From: CAYSZB01 sp964435475
GTDB lineage: Bacteria; Chloroflexota; Anaerolineae; Anaerolineales; Anaerolineaceae
Reading direction: 5' to 3'
NCBI GenBank assembly: GCA_964435475.1
Contig: CAYSZB010000004.1
Location: 10,828 to 74,827, forward strand
Length of the DNA: 64,000 nt
The position numbers and the translations under genes are program-made. Each line of letters begins with the position of its first letter. Within the stretch, counting starts at the first letter, position 1. Shown one piece after another: positions 43,195 through 51,849 of the stretch. Below the pieces are notes generated by a model. The model searched no databases. It was not told the DNA's origin and was given only the letters and a program-made list of their open reading frames with translations.

Positions 43195-44082
43195 ATGGAC
43201 AGTAATGTCATTCTTCAACAGATAATTAATGGCTTATCGCTTGGCGCAATTTATGCATTGATTGCAGTCGGTTTTGCAATCATTGTCAATGTGCTCAAGT
43301 TCTCCAACTTTGCCCATGGTGGTGTTTTGGGCATCAGCGCATATGCAGGTTACATTGTTGCCAACCAATTTAACCTGACCTTGATCCCTGTGATCCTGGT
43401 GGGCATGGCAACTGGCGCTTTGGTCGCTGTCCTGGTGGAGTTTGTTGCTTTCCGCTGGATTCGCCTTCAAAAAGGTCAATTGGTGTATTTTTTCGTAACA
43501 TCTGTAACCATGTTAATGCTCCTGGAACAGATCCTGATTATCCGCTTTGGCGCATTCTTTGATACATATCCTTATGATCTGATCAAGGTGAAAACCATAA
43601 AGATTGGCGAACTGACAATTTCAGTAACTTATTTGATCTCATTGGTAGCTACCATAATTGCATTTGGCGTGTTGATTTATGTGTTGAAGAAGACCAAGAT
43701 AGGTATTGCCATCCGCGCAGCCTCCAATGACATGATCGCCACAAGCCTGATGGGTATCAATACGAATATGGTCATTATTGCTGCATTCATTGTCTCTGGC
43801 ATGTTGGGCGGTCTTTCTGGTGTTCTGTACGGTATTTCGACCTCACTGGCACCGCAAATTGGCCAGGTTGTGGTCAAAGGTTTTATTGCCTCCCTTTTGG
43901 GAGGGCTGGGCAGCCTTACGGGTGTGGCAGTGGCTGCTGTAGTGCTCGGTGTGCTTGAGGTCTTCCTGATAGCCACCATTGGATCTGGTTTATCCCCCGT
44001 GGTGATCTTCTTGTTGATGATCACATTCTTATTGGTGCGTCCACAGGGATTTGCTGGTGTCAGTTTTGCCGATAAAGCCTGA
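43195..44082 (+). CDS. livH: Branched-chain-type ABC transporter permease, LivH
   Basis: A 295-residue inner-membrane permease with about eight hydrophobic segments. It shows the LivH opening QQIINGLSLGAIYALIAVG and the coupling segment AIRAASNDMIATSLMGIN. ATG 43195 follows GAGGAG; an in-frame upstream ATG lies in the stem-loop and would add an unlikely polar leader. It pairs with LivM to form the channel. Confidence 0.93.
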   Translation: MDSNVILQQIINGLSLGAIYALIAVGFAIIVNVLKFSNFAHGGVLGISAYAGYIVANQFNLTLIPVILVGMATGALVAVLVEFVAFRWIRLQKGQLVYFFVTSVTMLMLLEQILIIRFGAFFDTYPYDLIKVKTIKIGELTISVTYLISLVATIIAFGVLIYVLKKTKIGIAIRAASNDMIATSLMGINTNMVIIAAFIVSGMLGGLSGVLYGISTSLAPQIGQVVVKGFIASLLGGLGSLTGVAVAAVVLGVLEVFLIATIGSGLSPVVIFLLMITFLLVRPQGFAGVSFADKA

Positions 44083-44103
44083 GCCTGGGAGGAGGATTAT
44101 TCT

Positions 44104-44967
44104 ATGGGTTTCTACCTCACTTTAGCTATCAATATTGCAGTTTTCTCGATCGCAGTGCTGGGAACATTCATGTTGACCGGCATGAACGGTTTGTTTTCTT
44201 TAGGACAGGCAGCATTTATGGGGCTGGGTGCCTATATCTCAGCCATCCTGGTGGTAAATTACCACCTTCCTTTTGCTCTGGCGGTTCTCATCAGTATTCT
44301 GACTTGCGCCTTCCTGGCTTTCCTGGTCGGTTCAGCTACATTAAGGATCCGGCAGGACTTTTTTGCCCTGGCTACATTTGGTTTTGGCCAGGCTGTGACC
44401 GCATTTATGACAGAATATGTCTCGGTGACTGGCGGTGCAATGGGATTTTCCAATATTCCCAACTTTACAACCCCAGCACTGGCCTTTATCTCCCTGGCGG
44501 TGGCGATCTTCATTGTTTGGAGTATCCGGCGATCTCACTATGGTCGGGATAGCCTGGCTATTCGCAGTAATGAACTGGCAGCCAAGGTTGAAGGGATCAA
44601 TGTCCTGAAACACAAGGTGATCATTTTCATCATTGCAGCAGCTTTTGCGGCGTATGCCGGTGCATTGATGGCCTTCCATACGCGTTATGTCGAACCCAAC
44701 ATGTATGGCTGGATCACCTCTGTTACCTGGATCATCATTGTGTACTTTGGCGGCAGGGACAGCCTTACTGGAACGATCATTGGTGCCATCATCCTCTATT
44801 TAGCTCCGGAAATATTGCGTTTTACAACAGCATGGCGCATCCTGATCTATTGTGTCATTATCCTTCTCATTATCAATATCCGTCCCCGGGGATTGTTTGG
44901 AACCTGGGAGCTCTCGTTCAAACCTCTACTTAAATTGTTCAGATCTAAGAAACAGGAGGTGAACTGA
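44104..44967 (+). CDS. livM: Branched-chain-type ABC transporter permease, LivM
   Basis: A 287-residue permease. It contains the LivM pattern LTGMNGLFSLGQAAFMGLGAY near the N-terminus, the coupling helix RDSLAIRSNELAAKVEGIN and a hydrophobic C-terminal region ending in a basic tail. GGAGGA lies upstream of the ATG. Its stop overlaps the livG start by 1 bp. Confidence 0.93.
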   Translation: MGFYLTLAINIAVFSIAVLGTFMLTGMNGLFSLGQAAFMGLGAYISAILVVNYHLPFALAVLISILTCAFLAFLVGSATLRIRQDFFALATFGFGQAVTAFMTEYVSVTGGAMGFSNIPNFTTPALAFISLAVAIFIVWSIRRSHYGRDSLAIRSNELAAKVEGINVLKHKVIIFIIAAAFAAYAGALMAFHTRYVEPNMYGWITSVTWIIIVYFGGRDSLTGTIIGAIILYLAPEILRFTTAWRILIYCVIILLIINIRPRGLFGTWELSFKPLLKLFRSKKQEVN

Positions 44968-45749
44968 TGGATCGCCCTGTTGTTTTGAGTATAAACAATC
45001 TCACCAAAATGTTTGGTGGGCTTTGTGCGGTAAATGATTTTTCAGGCTCACTAAAAGAGAACCAGATCATAGGGATCATTGGTCCAAATGGTGCTGGAAA
45101 GACAACCATCCTGAACACGGTTTCAGGAGTCTATCCACCAACCCAAGGTCAGATCATTTTCAAAGGCACTGATATCTCCAAATTTCAACCTCACAAGATC
45201 AACCACATGGGCATCGCCCGCACTTTCCAGAATATCCGCCTGTTCCAGGATATGACTGTCCTGGAGACGATCATGACAGCTTATTCCTGGCGATCTCCTT
45301 ATAGCATTTTTGAATCGATGTTTTCTTTTCCGCGCGTGGCACGATACGAAAAGGAGATCAAAGAGAAGAGCATGCACTTCCTTGAGAAAGTGAACCTGGT
45401 TGAATGCGCAGAAGTCAACGCCCAATCTTTGCCTTATGGCATGCAGCGGCGTGTTGAAATTGCCCGCGCCCTGGCCAGTGAACCTTTGGTTTTACTTCTC
45501 GATGAACCGGGCGCTGGACTCAACCAGACAGAAGTCCATGACCTGGTTGAATTGATTAAAGGTCTGCATAAGGAGTTAGGGCTTTCGATCATCCTGATCG
45601 ATCACCGCATGGATGTCATTATGAACCTCTGTGAATGGATATATGTACAGGATTTTGGCAAGTGCATAGCCCAGGGCACTCCTGAGGAAATTCAGAAAAA
45701 TCCCATTGTGATCAAAGCATACCTTGGAGAGGAGATCAACAATGCTTGA
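44967..45749 (+). CDS. livG: Branched-chain-type ABC transporter ATPase, LivG
   Basis: A 260-residue ATP-binding subunit. It has Walker A GPNGAGKTT (39-47), the signature LPYGMQRRVEIARAL, Walker B LVLLLDEPGAGL and the switch His in LIDHRMD. CAGGAGGTG precedes the ATG. Its end overlaps livF by 8 bp. It energises import with LivF. Confidence 0.95.
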   Translation: MDRPVVLSINNLTKMFGGLCAVNDFSGSLKENQIIGIIGPNGAGKTTILNTVSGVYPPTQGQIIFKGTDISKFQPHKINHMGIARTFQNIRLFQDMTVLETIMTAYSWRSPYSIFESMFSFPRVARYEKEIKEKSMHFLEKVNLVECAEVNAQSLPYGMQRRVEIARALASEPLVLLLDEPGAGLNQTEVHDLVELIKGLHKELGLSIILIDHRMDVIMNLCEWIYVQDFGKCIAQGTPEEIQKNPIVIKAYLGEEINNA

Positions 45750-46269
45750 AATTATCAACCTCTGTTCAGGTTACAACAAGATCGAGGTGCTGCACGATAT
45801 CAATATTTCTGTTCCAGAAGGAAAGATCATTTCTGTGATCGGAAGGAATGGTGCTGGAAAATCAACCTTGTTGAACACCATTTCCGGTATTGTAAAGATA
45901 AGATCGGGCAGTATCCTTCTGGATGGGCAGAAGGTACCGACTGCACCGCACAAGGTGGTCGCTACAGGGATCATCCAGGTGCCAGAAGGTCGACGTATCT
46001 TTCCATCACTTTCTGTGAACGAAAATCTGATCATGGGTGGTTTCCTAACCTCTTCTGCAGATATTGCCGTGCGCAGGGAAGAGGTTTTNNNNNNNNNNNN
46101 NNNNNNNNNNNNNNNNNNNNNNNNNNNNNNNNNNNNNNNNNNNNNNNNNNNNNNNNNNNNNNNNNNNNNNNNNNNNNNNNNNNNNNNNGTCATTGAAGGA
46201 ACTGGCAGTGAATTGATCCGGGATTCGAGGGTTAAGGCAGCTTACCTGGGCGCAACGGTCAAGAATTAA
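45742..46269 (+). CDS. livF: Branched-chain-type ABC transporter ATPase, LivF (interrupted by assembly gap)
   Basis: The gene starts at ATG 45742 after GGAGAGGAG and encodes 115 visible residues with Walker A GRNGAGKST (34-42). Then 100 Ns interrupt it. The last 26 codons (46189-46269) read in frame and match the usual LivF end (EGTGSELIRD ... AAYLG). The signature motif and Walker B fall in the gap. A usual LivF is about 235 residues, so about 90 residues, or 270-280 bp, are missing and the 100-N length is a placeholder. The gene is probably intact in the organism. Confidence 0.88.
   Translation: MLEIINLCSGYNKIEVLHDINISVPEGKIISVIGRNGAGKSTLLNTISGIVKIRSGSILLDGQKVPTAPHKVVATGIIQVPEGRRIFPSLSVNENLIMGGFLTSSADIAVRREEVXXXXXXXXXXXXXXXXXXXXXXXXXXXXXXXXXXVIEGTGSELIRDSRVKAAYLGATVKN
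46089..46188. other. Assembly gap of 100 Ns
   Basis: A run of exactly 100 Ns inside livF. The flanks are not duplicated, so real sequence is missing, unlike the second gap at 62056. Confidence 0.98.
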
Positions 46270-46281
46270 CGGAAGTGCCTT

Positions 46282-47199
46282 GTGAAGCACTGGAGCGAGA
46301 TCTGTACCCTCAGCCTGGTTCATTTCATGGCTTTTCCTGAACTGCAAAAAGGTGAGGGAAATTTTCTATCAACAATTCATCAGCTCGCGCAGAGAGGCTT
46401 TTATGGTGCCCTGGAATTGGGCATGATCAACGATGCCAGCGAACGGGCGGCGGTTGCCCAGGCTGTCCAGGAATATGGCTTTCATGTCGGATTTGGTGCC
46501 CAGCCCATTATCCTGGGACAGAATTTAAACCTCAATGACCTTGACCCGCATTTGCGGGAAACTGCTGTTAAAACCCTAGGATATTATATTGACATGGCAG
46601 CGGAATTAGGCGCTGAAAGTTTTGTCATCCTGTCTGGCAAGGACCCGGGGGATGAACTACGCCAGCAGGCATATCAGGCTTGCTCAGACTCGATCATCGC
46701 TCTCGGCAAATATGCTGAACAATATGGTATGCGCATAGTATTGGAGACGTTTGATAGGGCGGTGGATAAGAAAGCCCTGGTTGGTCCTTCAGATGAGGCT
46801 GCGGGTTTTGCAGACAAGATCAAACTGGATTATCCACGCTTTGGTTTGTTATACGACATGGGTCATATGCCGCTGTTGGAAGAGCAACCTTACCCCGCTT
46901 TAAGCCTGCTGCATGACCATCTGGCAGAGGTCCACCTGGGAAATTGCGTCAAGACACCCGGATCCCCGGTTTTCGGGGACAAACACCCCCGTTTTGGTTA
47001 TTCTGGTGGAGTCAATGACACCCAGGAACTGGTTATTTTTATAAAAGCGCTGTTTGAAAGTGGTTATCTTGATGAAAATTCACCCAACGGGGAACTTCCC
47101 TGGTTGGGGTTTGAAGTTCGGCCGCACCAGGGGGAAACCAGCCAGCAGATCCTGGATAATATCCAGGCAACATGGAAGGATGCCTGGGTACAACTCTAG
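46282..47199 (+). CDS. Xylose isomerase-like TIM-barrel protein (sugar phosphate isomerase/epimerase family)
   Basis: A 305-residue AP-endonuclease-2-like TIM barrel. Candidate metal ligands are in VLETFD, LLYDMGHM, EVHLGN and the C-terminal LGFEVRP, the usual Glu/Asp/His set. It begins with GTG 46282 because residues before the first ATG (46327) belong to the barrel's first strand (TLSLVHFM). The ribosome site is weak. It sits 12 bp after livF. A sugar or cyclitol isomerase, epimerase or dehydratase role is possible; the substrate is unknown. Confidence 0.75.
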   Translation: MKHWSEICTLSLVHFMAFPELQKGEGNFLSTIHQLAQRGFYGALELGMINDASERAAVAQAVQEYGFHVGFGAQPIILGQNLNLNDLDPHLRETAVKTLGYYIDMAAELGAESFVILSGKDPGDELRQQAYQACSDSIIALGKYAEQYGMRIVLETFDRAVDKKALVGPSDEAAGFADKIKLDYPRFGLLYDMGHMPLLEEQPYPALSLLHDHLAEVHLGNCVKTPGSPVFGDKHPRFGYSGGVNDTQELVIFIKALFESGYLDENSPNGELPWLGFEVRPHQGETSQQILDNIQATWKDAWVQL

Positions 47200-47222
47200 A
47201 ACTCACATTGATTGGAGAAAAA

Positions 47223-49589
47223 ATGGATCGAAACAACCCAATTATCGAGAAAAAATTGGCGGAGCTAAGTGAGAATTTAAAATACTGGGAAAAGACAAAA
47301 GATCTCATTGATCAATTGATCGATGTCATTCTGAATTACCGTCAGAGTGGGCATCCAGGCGGTTCCCGTTCTAAAGTCCATGCCTTATTAGCTACATTGT
47401 TAAGTGGTGTAATGCGTTGGGACATCCGCCAACCTGAAAAACGCTTCGCTGACCGCTTTGTCCTGGTTGGGGGTCATACAATACCCCTGGTCTACTGCAC
47501 ATTGGCAGTCCTAAATGAAGCGCTGCGAATTAAATATGAACAGACTGGCGAGTCACGTTATGCCAACCCCAATCCGCCTGAGCGTATCCTTTACTGGGAA
47601 GATCTGCTGAAATTCCGTGAACGGGGTGGGCTTTCCGGGCATGCTGAGATGCAGGGCAAAACACTGTTCCTGAAGTTCAACACCGGTCCTTCAGGGCATG
47701 GTGCGCCAGCTGCCGCCGGCGAAGCCCTGGCGTTGAAACGCGCAGGAGCTGAAGGGGTCAAGGTGTTTGCCTTCGATGGTGAAGGCGGCTTCACGCCAGG
47801 CGGTGCCCAGGAAACCTTGAATTCAGCATACGGCCTGGAACTGGACAATCTGTATTTTGTTTTGGATTGGAACGACTTTGGTATTGACAGTCATTCGGTT
47901 GGTTCGGTGGTTTTTGGAAATCCAAAATTGTGGTTCGAAAGTCATGGCTGGCAGGCTTTTGGCACTGAAGATGGAAGTAAATGGGAACCGGTGCTTGCGA
48001 CAGTATTAAACGCAGTTCATGCTGATAACCCGACCCACAGCCCGATCGGACTTTGGTTCAAGACACGCAAAGGCAGGGGCTATCTCAAATACGATTATGC
48101 CTCACATGGTGCTCCACACGCCATGAACAGTCCATTGTTCTGGCAGACCAAGCAGGAATTTGTGGAAAAATACGGGGCCAGGTTTGTTAATTTTAATGGG
48201 GCTGCTCCCAGTGAGCCTGGTGCCATAAAAGACGAATTCTTTGCTAATCTCAGGGCAGTGATCGAAGTTCTCCACCAGGATCAGGCATTGATTGACTACC
48301 TGGCTGACACCCTGGTAAGCATCGGGGATAGTGTGCCCCAGGAAATTCCAGGATTCAAGCTTGGAAAGGAGGGCAATCCCTTCTCTGATGAACGCTTGTA
48401 TGATTATCAGCATTACCCGCAGGATCTGTTCGTAAAACCGGGTGAGAAAGCAGCCAACCGGGCTGGCCTGGCCAAATGGGGGGCCTGGGCTAACGCTTTC
48501 GGCGCCAGGGAATATGGCCGGCCATTGTTCCTGGTGGCTTCGGCTGACCTGGCAGAGTCCACGAATCTAAGCGGTTTCGGCGCTGGATATGGCGATTTTG
48601 AAGGGTATGGCTGGTACCGCCGCTCAGGTACAGCTGAAGGTGTGATCCTGCCCCAGGAGATCACGGAGTTTGCCAATTCCGGCATCATCAGCGGCCTGGC
48701 CACGGTCAACTTTTCGCCCACTCCCGAAACAGACTTCGATGGTTTTTGGGGTGCCTGCTCCACATACGGTTCTTTCTCATACCTCAAGTATGGCATGTTC
48801 CGCCTTCTAAGTCAGTTGAGCCAGGATAGCGAATTGAAGATCGGTAAGGTTATCTGGATCGCCGGTCATTCCGGGCCGGAAACGGCGGATGACAGCCGCA
48901 CGCACTTTGGCATTTTCTCGCCCGGTGTCACCCAGTTGTTTCCCAAAGGTAAGATCATCAACCTTTACCCCTGGGAACATAACGAGGTGCCTGTCCTTTT
49001 GGGTGCGGCTCTGAAGACAGATGTGCCGATCATTGCCCTGCATCTGACCCGGCCGCCGATCGAAATTCCTGACCGCCAGGCTTTGGGCATGGAATCGCAC
49101 TTTGAAGCAGCCAGGGGAGCGTACATTGTCCGTAATTACAAACCTGGACTGCCCCAAGTAGGGGCGATCATTGTCCAGGGTACCAGTGCCATGGCCTCAG
49201 TTGTCAAGATATTACCGCTACTTGATATGAGAAAGCTTAACGTCAAGATCATCTACGCTACAAGCCCGCAGTTGTTTGCCATGCAACCCGAAGAGTACCA
49301 GCGCCGGGTGATCAGCAGGGCTGATGAGCTCAATTCGACAGTCATCACCACCCAGGCGCGCATGCTCATGCAGGACTGGATCTTTACCAAAATATCAGAA
49401 GAATACGCCCTGTCCTCTGATTGGGATGATCGTTGGCGCACAGGTGGACGCCTGGAAGATGTGATCGATGAAGCTCATCTGACACCGGAATGGATCCTAA
49501 AAGGTATCGAACGTTTTGCAACGGACCGGGAATTGCGCCTGGATAAGGTCCAGCAGGCTTTGAATGAAGCCAGGGATGCGTGGAAGTAG
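47223..49589 (+). CDS. Transketolase-like thiamine diphosphate enzyme
   Basis: A 788-residue ThDP enzyme with transketolase layout. The N-terminal SGHPGG (42-47) and GPSGHGAPAAAGEAL come first. The ThDP/Mg motif reads FDGEGGF (184-190) with Asn217 in LDWND. The middle Pyr domain has FLVASADLAESTNLSGFG, followed by a C-terminal domain. It is longer than ordinary transketolase (about 660) and no second transketolase or transaldolase gene is near. ATG 47223 follows GGAGAAAA. It ends the Liv operon and is followed by a terminator. It may transfer or release a C2 or larger unit from a pathway ketone; phosphoketolase and pyruvate E1 motifs do not fit as well. Confidence 0.8.
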   Translation: MDRNNPIIEKKLAELSENLKYWEKTKDLIDQLIDVILNYRQSGHPGGSRSKVHALLATLLSGVMRWDIRQPEKRFADRFVLVGGHTIPLVYCTLAVLNEALRIKYEQTGESRYANPNPPERILYWEDLLKFRERGGLSGHAEMQGKTLFLKFNTGPSGHGAPAAAGEALALKRAGAEGVKVFAFDGEGGFTPGGAQETLNSAYGLELDNLYFVLDWNDFGIDSHSVGSVVFGNPKLWFESHGWQAFGTEDGSKWEPVLATVLNAVHADNPTHSPIGLWFKTRKGRGYLKYDYASHGAPHAMNSPLFWQTKQEFVEKYGARFVNFNGAAPSEPGAIKDEFFANLRAVIEVLHQDQALIDYLADTLVSIGDSVPQEIPGFKLGKEGNPFSDERLYDYQHYPQDLFVKPGEKAANRAGLAKWGAWANAFGAREYGRPLFLVASADLAESTNLSGFGAGYGDFEGYGWYRRSGTAEGVILPQEITEFANSGIISGLATVNFSPTPETDFDGFWGACSTYGSFSYLKYGMFRLLSQLSQDSELKIGKVIWIAGHSGPETADDSRTHFGIFSPGVTQLFPKGKIINLYPWEHNEVPVLLGAALKTDVPIIALHLTRPPIEIPDRQALGMESHFEAARGAYIVRNYKPGLPQVGAIIVQGTSAMASVVKILPLLDMRKLNVKIIYATSPQLFAMQPEEYQRRVISRADELNSTVITTQARMLMQDWIFTKISEEYALSSDWDDRWRTGGRLEDVIDEAHLTPEWILKGIERFATDRELRLDKVQQALNEARDAWK

Positions 49590-49627
49590 TCCGCTCAGCA
49601 ATTTTTAGCATAAAGTTGGAGTAAATT

Positions 49628-49657
49628 AACGGCCACTCTTGATTAAGGGTGGCCGTT
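49628..49657. terminator. Terminator hairpin after the transketolase-like gene
   Basis: A 13-bp stem with one G-T wobble (49628-49640 with 49645-49657) closes a 4-nt GATT loop. It lies between the convergent transketolase-like gene and the LysR gene (minus). Only a short T-rich tail follows on either side. Confidence 0.75.
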
Positions 49658-49695
49658 TGCTTTGGCAAGGTTGCTTTAAGAGCGCATCCCCTGCC

Positions 49696-50583
49696 TCAGG
49701 ACAAATTTGATGTACTGCGTTTTATAAACTCGAGAAATGTGTCAGCGACCGCTGTGCGTTTTCGGTTTTTGCGGGATACCAGGACAATATTGCATTCAAT
49801 GGAATCCTCCAGAGCAATTGATGTGACTTCCGGTGTGTTGTGATAATCAACGATCCTTACCGGGGTTAATGCAATCCCAATATTGGCTCCTACCACGCTG
49901 AACACACTCATCTTCTGGTGACTAGAATAGAAGATGGTGGGTTCATAACCAGCCTTGTGACATTCATCGATGATCAACCTGTGCAGCCCTGTGACCTGAT
50001 CAAAGACAATAAAGTTCTGATCCTTCAGCTCTTTGATTGATATGGATTGCCTGGACGCCAGGGGATTGTCCCTGGATATGACCACACGGAATGTATCCTT
50101 TATCACCAGTATTGCATCGTACTTCTCATAATCCAGGTAATTCTGGCGGGTGAAGGCGAGCTCAAAGCGGTGATCTTCAAGCGCTGGAATGATATTCATA
50201 CCATCCAGTTCCTCTACCGCAATATTTATGTGCGGGTATTGCTGGCGAAAATTGGAAATCAACCTTGTTATGCCATACTCTGTGACCACCGGTATGGTAC
50301 CGATAGCCAGTGTTTCGCCTTCAAATTTGAATTCCTTAAGGTCGTCAAGCATTGACTTGTAGGTGTCATTCATGAGTCTTGCATGCACCAGGAAGCTTTC
50401 TCCCGCTTTGGTCAATTTGACAGTGCGCTTGCTGCGATCGAACAGGGTGATACCCAATTCATCCTCCAGGGCGATGATCCTTTTTGACAATGTCGATTGG
50501 GAGACATAATGATAATCTGACGCGGCAATAAAGCTGCCCTTCTCGACTATAGAAAGAAGATATTGCACCTGGCGTAGATCCAT
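49696..50583 (-). CDS. LysR-family transcriptional regulator
   Basis: A 295-residue LysR protein. The N-terminal winged helix (1-60) reads LRQVQYLLSIVEKGSFIAAS then SQSTLSKRIIALEDELG. The effector-binding domain follows from about residue 90 (LAIGTIPVVTEYGITRLI). It is divergent from a ribose-type ABC transporter operon, with a perfect T-N11-A-type palindrome (50597-50615) just upstream of its own start. It likely controls that transporter and represses itself. The effector is unknown. Confidence 0.93.
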   Translation of the reverse strand: MDLRQVQYLLSIVEKGSFIAASDYHYVSQSTLSKRIIALEDELGITLFDRSKRTVKLTKAGESFLVHARLMNDTYKSMLDDLKEFKFEGETLAIGTIPVVTEYGITRLISNFRQQYPHINIAVEELDGMNIIPALEDHRFELAFTRQNYLDYEKYDAILVIKDTFRVVISRDNPLASRQSISIKELKDQNFIVFDQVTGLHRLIIDECHKAGYEPTIFYSSHQKMSVFSVVGANIGIALTPVRIVDYHNTPEVTSIALEDSIECNIVLVSRKNRKRTAVADTFLEFIKRSTSNLS

Positions 50584-50596
50584 GAAAATCCTTAAC

Positions 50597-50615
50597 CTAT
50601 TCCATTTAGGAATAG
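50597..50615. promoter_or_regulatory. LysR-type binding palindrome
   Basis: CTATTCCATTTAGGAATAG has perfect 7-bp arms (CTATTCC/GGAATAG) with a 5-bp centre and contains the T-N11-A core of LysR sites. It lies 14 bp upstream of the LysR start codon and about 19 bp upstream of the -35 of the divergent transporter promoter, the usual activation-site position. Confidence 0.7.
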
Positions 50616-50633
50616 ATTATAACACTAATTGAA

Positions 50634-50662
50634 TTGTATGCGTTACACATTATCACTATAAT
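50634..50662 (+). promoter_or_regulatory. Sigma70-like promoter for the sugar ABC transporter operon
   Basis: TTGTAT (50634-50639) and TATAAT (50657-50662) are spaced by 17 nt, about 54 nt upstream of the binding-protein ATG. The -35 is imperfect, as expected for a LysR-activated promoter. Confidence 0.65.
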
Positions 50663-50716
50663 AATGGTGTGATGAGTATCACAAAAATTGTTTCCAAAAT
50701 CAAAAAAGGAGAAAAG

Positions 50717-51772
50717 ATGAAGAAACACCTAATTATTATTGTGGCAGTTTTTTTGCTTGCCAGTATCGTACTTTCGGCATGTAAACCGAAAGTGGATGAA
50801 CCTGTTGTTGAACCAGAAACAGCAGCAGAACCAATTGAGGACACCATTGTTTCCATGATTCCGGCGAAACCCGGATCACCCTTCGACATCAAGGGCATGA
50901 CGGTCTGCTACTTGATCCCCTCTCTCGCCAATCCGTTCTTGAATGGCGTGGCCACCTCGGTCACCGAACAATTTAAGGCAGATGGTGTGACGGTAAACGT
51001 CTATGGTGCTGACGAAGGTGGCTTGAACCAGCAGTTTGACCAGATCGAGAACTGTATTTCGATGAAAGTGGATTTCATGTATGTCATGGCAGCCGGTGAG
51101 ATCGATCAATTGATCCCAGCTGTTGAAGAAGCCAAAGCTGCAGGAATCATGGTCATGGGGGTTCCTCCACTGAAATTGGCTCCCTTTGATTCCATCATGC
51201 ACACCAGCCAGTATGAAGATGGTCAGAAAGTTGCCAAAATGGCCTGCGATTTCATCGAAGCTGTGTACCCGGATGCGGCTGCCGGCAGCGTTGAAACTGC
51301 TATCATTGGGGGTGCAAGCGCCAATGTTGGTATGTTCGAGCGAGATCGTGGTTATTCCACCATCACCGAGATCTGTCCCAAAGTGAAGCTTGTTGCCCAC
51401 CTGGATGTGACCGGTGACAGCATTCCTGTTGGACAGACTGCTGCAGAGAACGTCTTAACCGCGAATCCAAACGTTAAAGTCTTTATCGGCCAATCAACAG
51501 CTCACGCCCAGGGTATTTCCAATGCCATCAAAGCGTTGCCGAATGTCGACCCTACAAAATACGGCGTTTTTGCCGGTGATATGGATCCTTCCATGATCCC
51601 AACTGTCACCAGCTGCCAGGATCCCTATAAGGGTTTTGTCGCCATTGGCGGTACGGCCCTTGATGTAGCCACCTACGAGCAGGTCAAGAAGATGCTTCAG
51701 GGTGTTGAACATCCTAACATCATCAACGATGCTTTAGAGCCGATCCATTGCGACTTCAGCACACTGAAATAA
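50717..51772 (+). CDS. Sugar ABC transporter substrate-binding lipoprotein (RbsB type)
   Basis: A 351-residue type I binding protein. A lipoprotein signal peptide of 21 residues ends at the lipobox LSAC with Cys22, followed by an acidic linker rich in Val/Glu/Pro. The mature domain begins with MTVCYLIPSLANPFLNGVATSV, the usual RbsB-family first strand. AAAAAGGAG precedes the ATG. The ligand is a sugar or sugar-like compound; which one is unknown. It is followed by a stem-loop and the cognate ATPase and permease genes. Confidence 0.9.
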   Translation: MKKHLIIIVAVFLLASIVLSACKPKVDEPVVEPETAAEPIEDTIVSMIPAKPGSPFDIKGMTVCYLIPSLANPFLNGVATSVTEQFKADGVTVNVYGADEGGLNQQFDQIENCISMKVDFMYVMAAGEIDQLIPAVEEAKAAGIMVMGVPPLKLAPFDSIMHTSQYEDGQKVAKMACDFIEAVYPDAAAGSVETAIIGGASANVGMFERDRGYSTITEICPKVKLVAHLDVTGDSIPVGQTAAENVLTANPNVKVFIGQSTAHAQGISNAIKALPNVDPTKYGVFAGDMDPSMIPTVTSCQDPYKGFVAIGGTALDVATYEQVKKMLQGVEHPNIINDALEPIHCDFSTLK

Positions 51773-51795
51773 CGTTATTTGAATAATGTAGAATC

Positions 51796-51829
51796 AATTA
51801 TGAAGGGGGGATATCCCCCCTTCATAATT
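51796..51829 (+). promoter_or_regulatory. G/C-run stem-loop after the sugar binding-protein gene
   Basis: A perfect 15-bp stem (51796-51810 with 51815-51829) with arms holding GGGGGG and CCCCCC closes a 4-nt ATAT loop. No T-run follows. It sits 23 bp after the binding-protein stop and 20 bp before the ATPase start, and likely stabilises the upstream message or causes partial termination. Confidence 0.8.
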
Positions 51830-51849
51830 AAACCTGAGGTGAAATAGGA

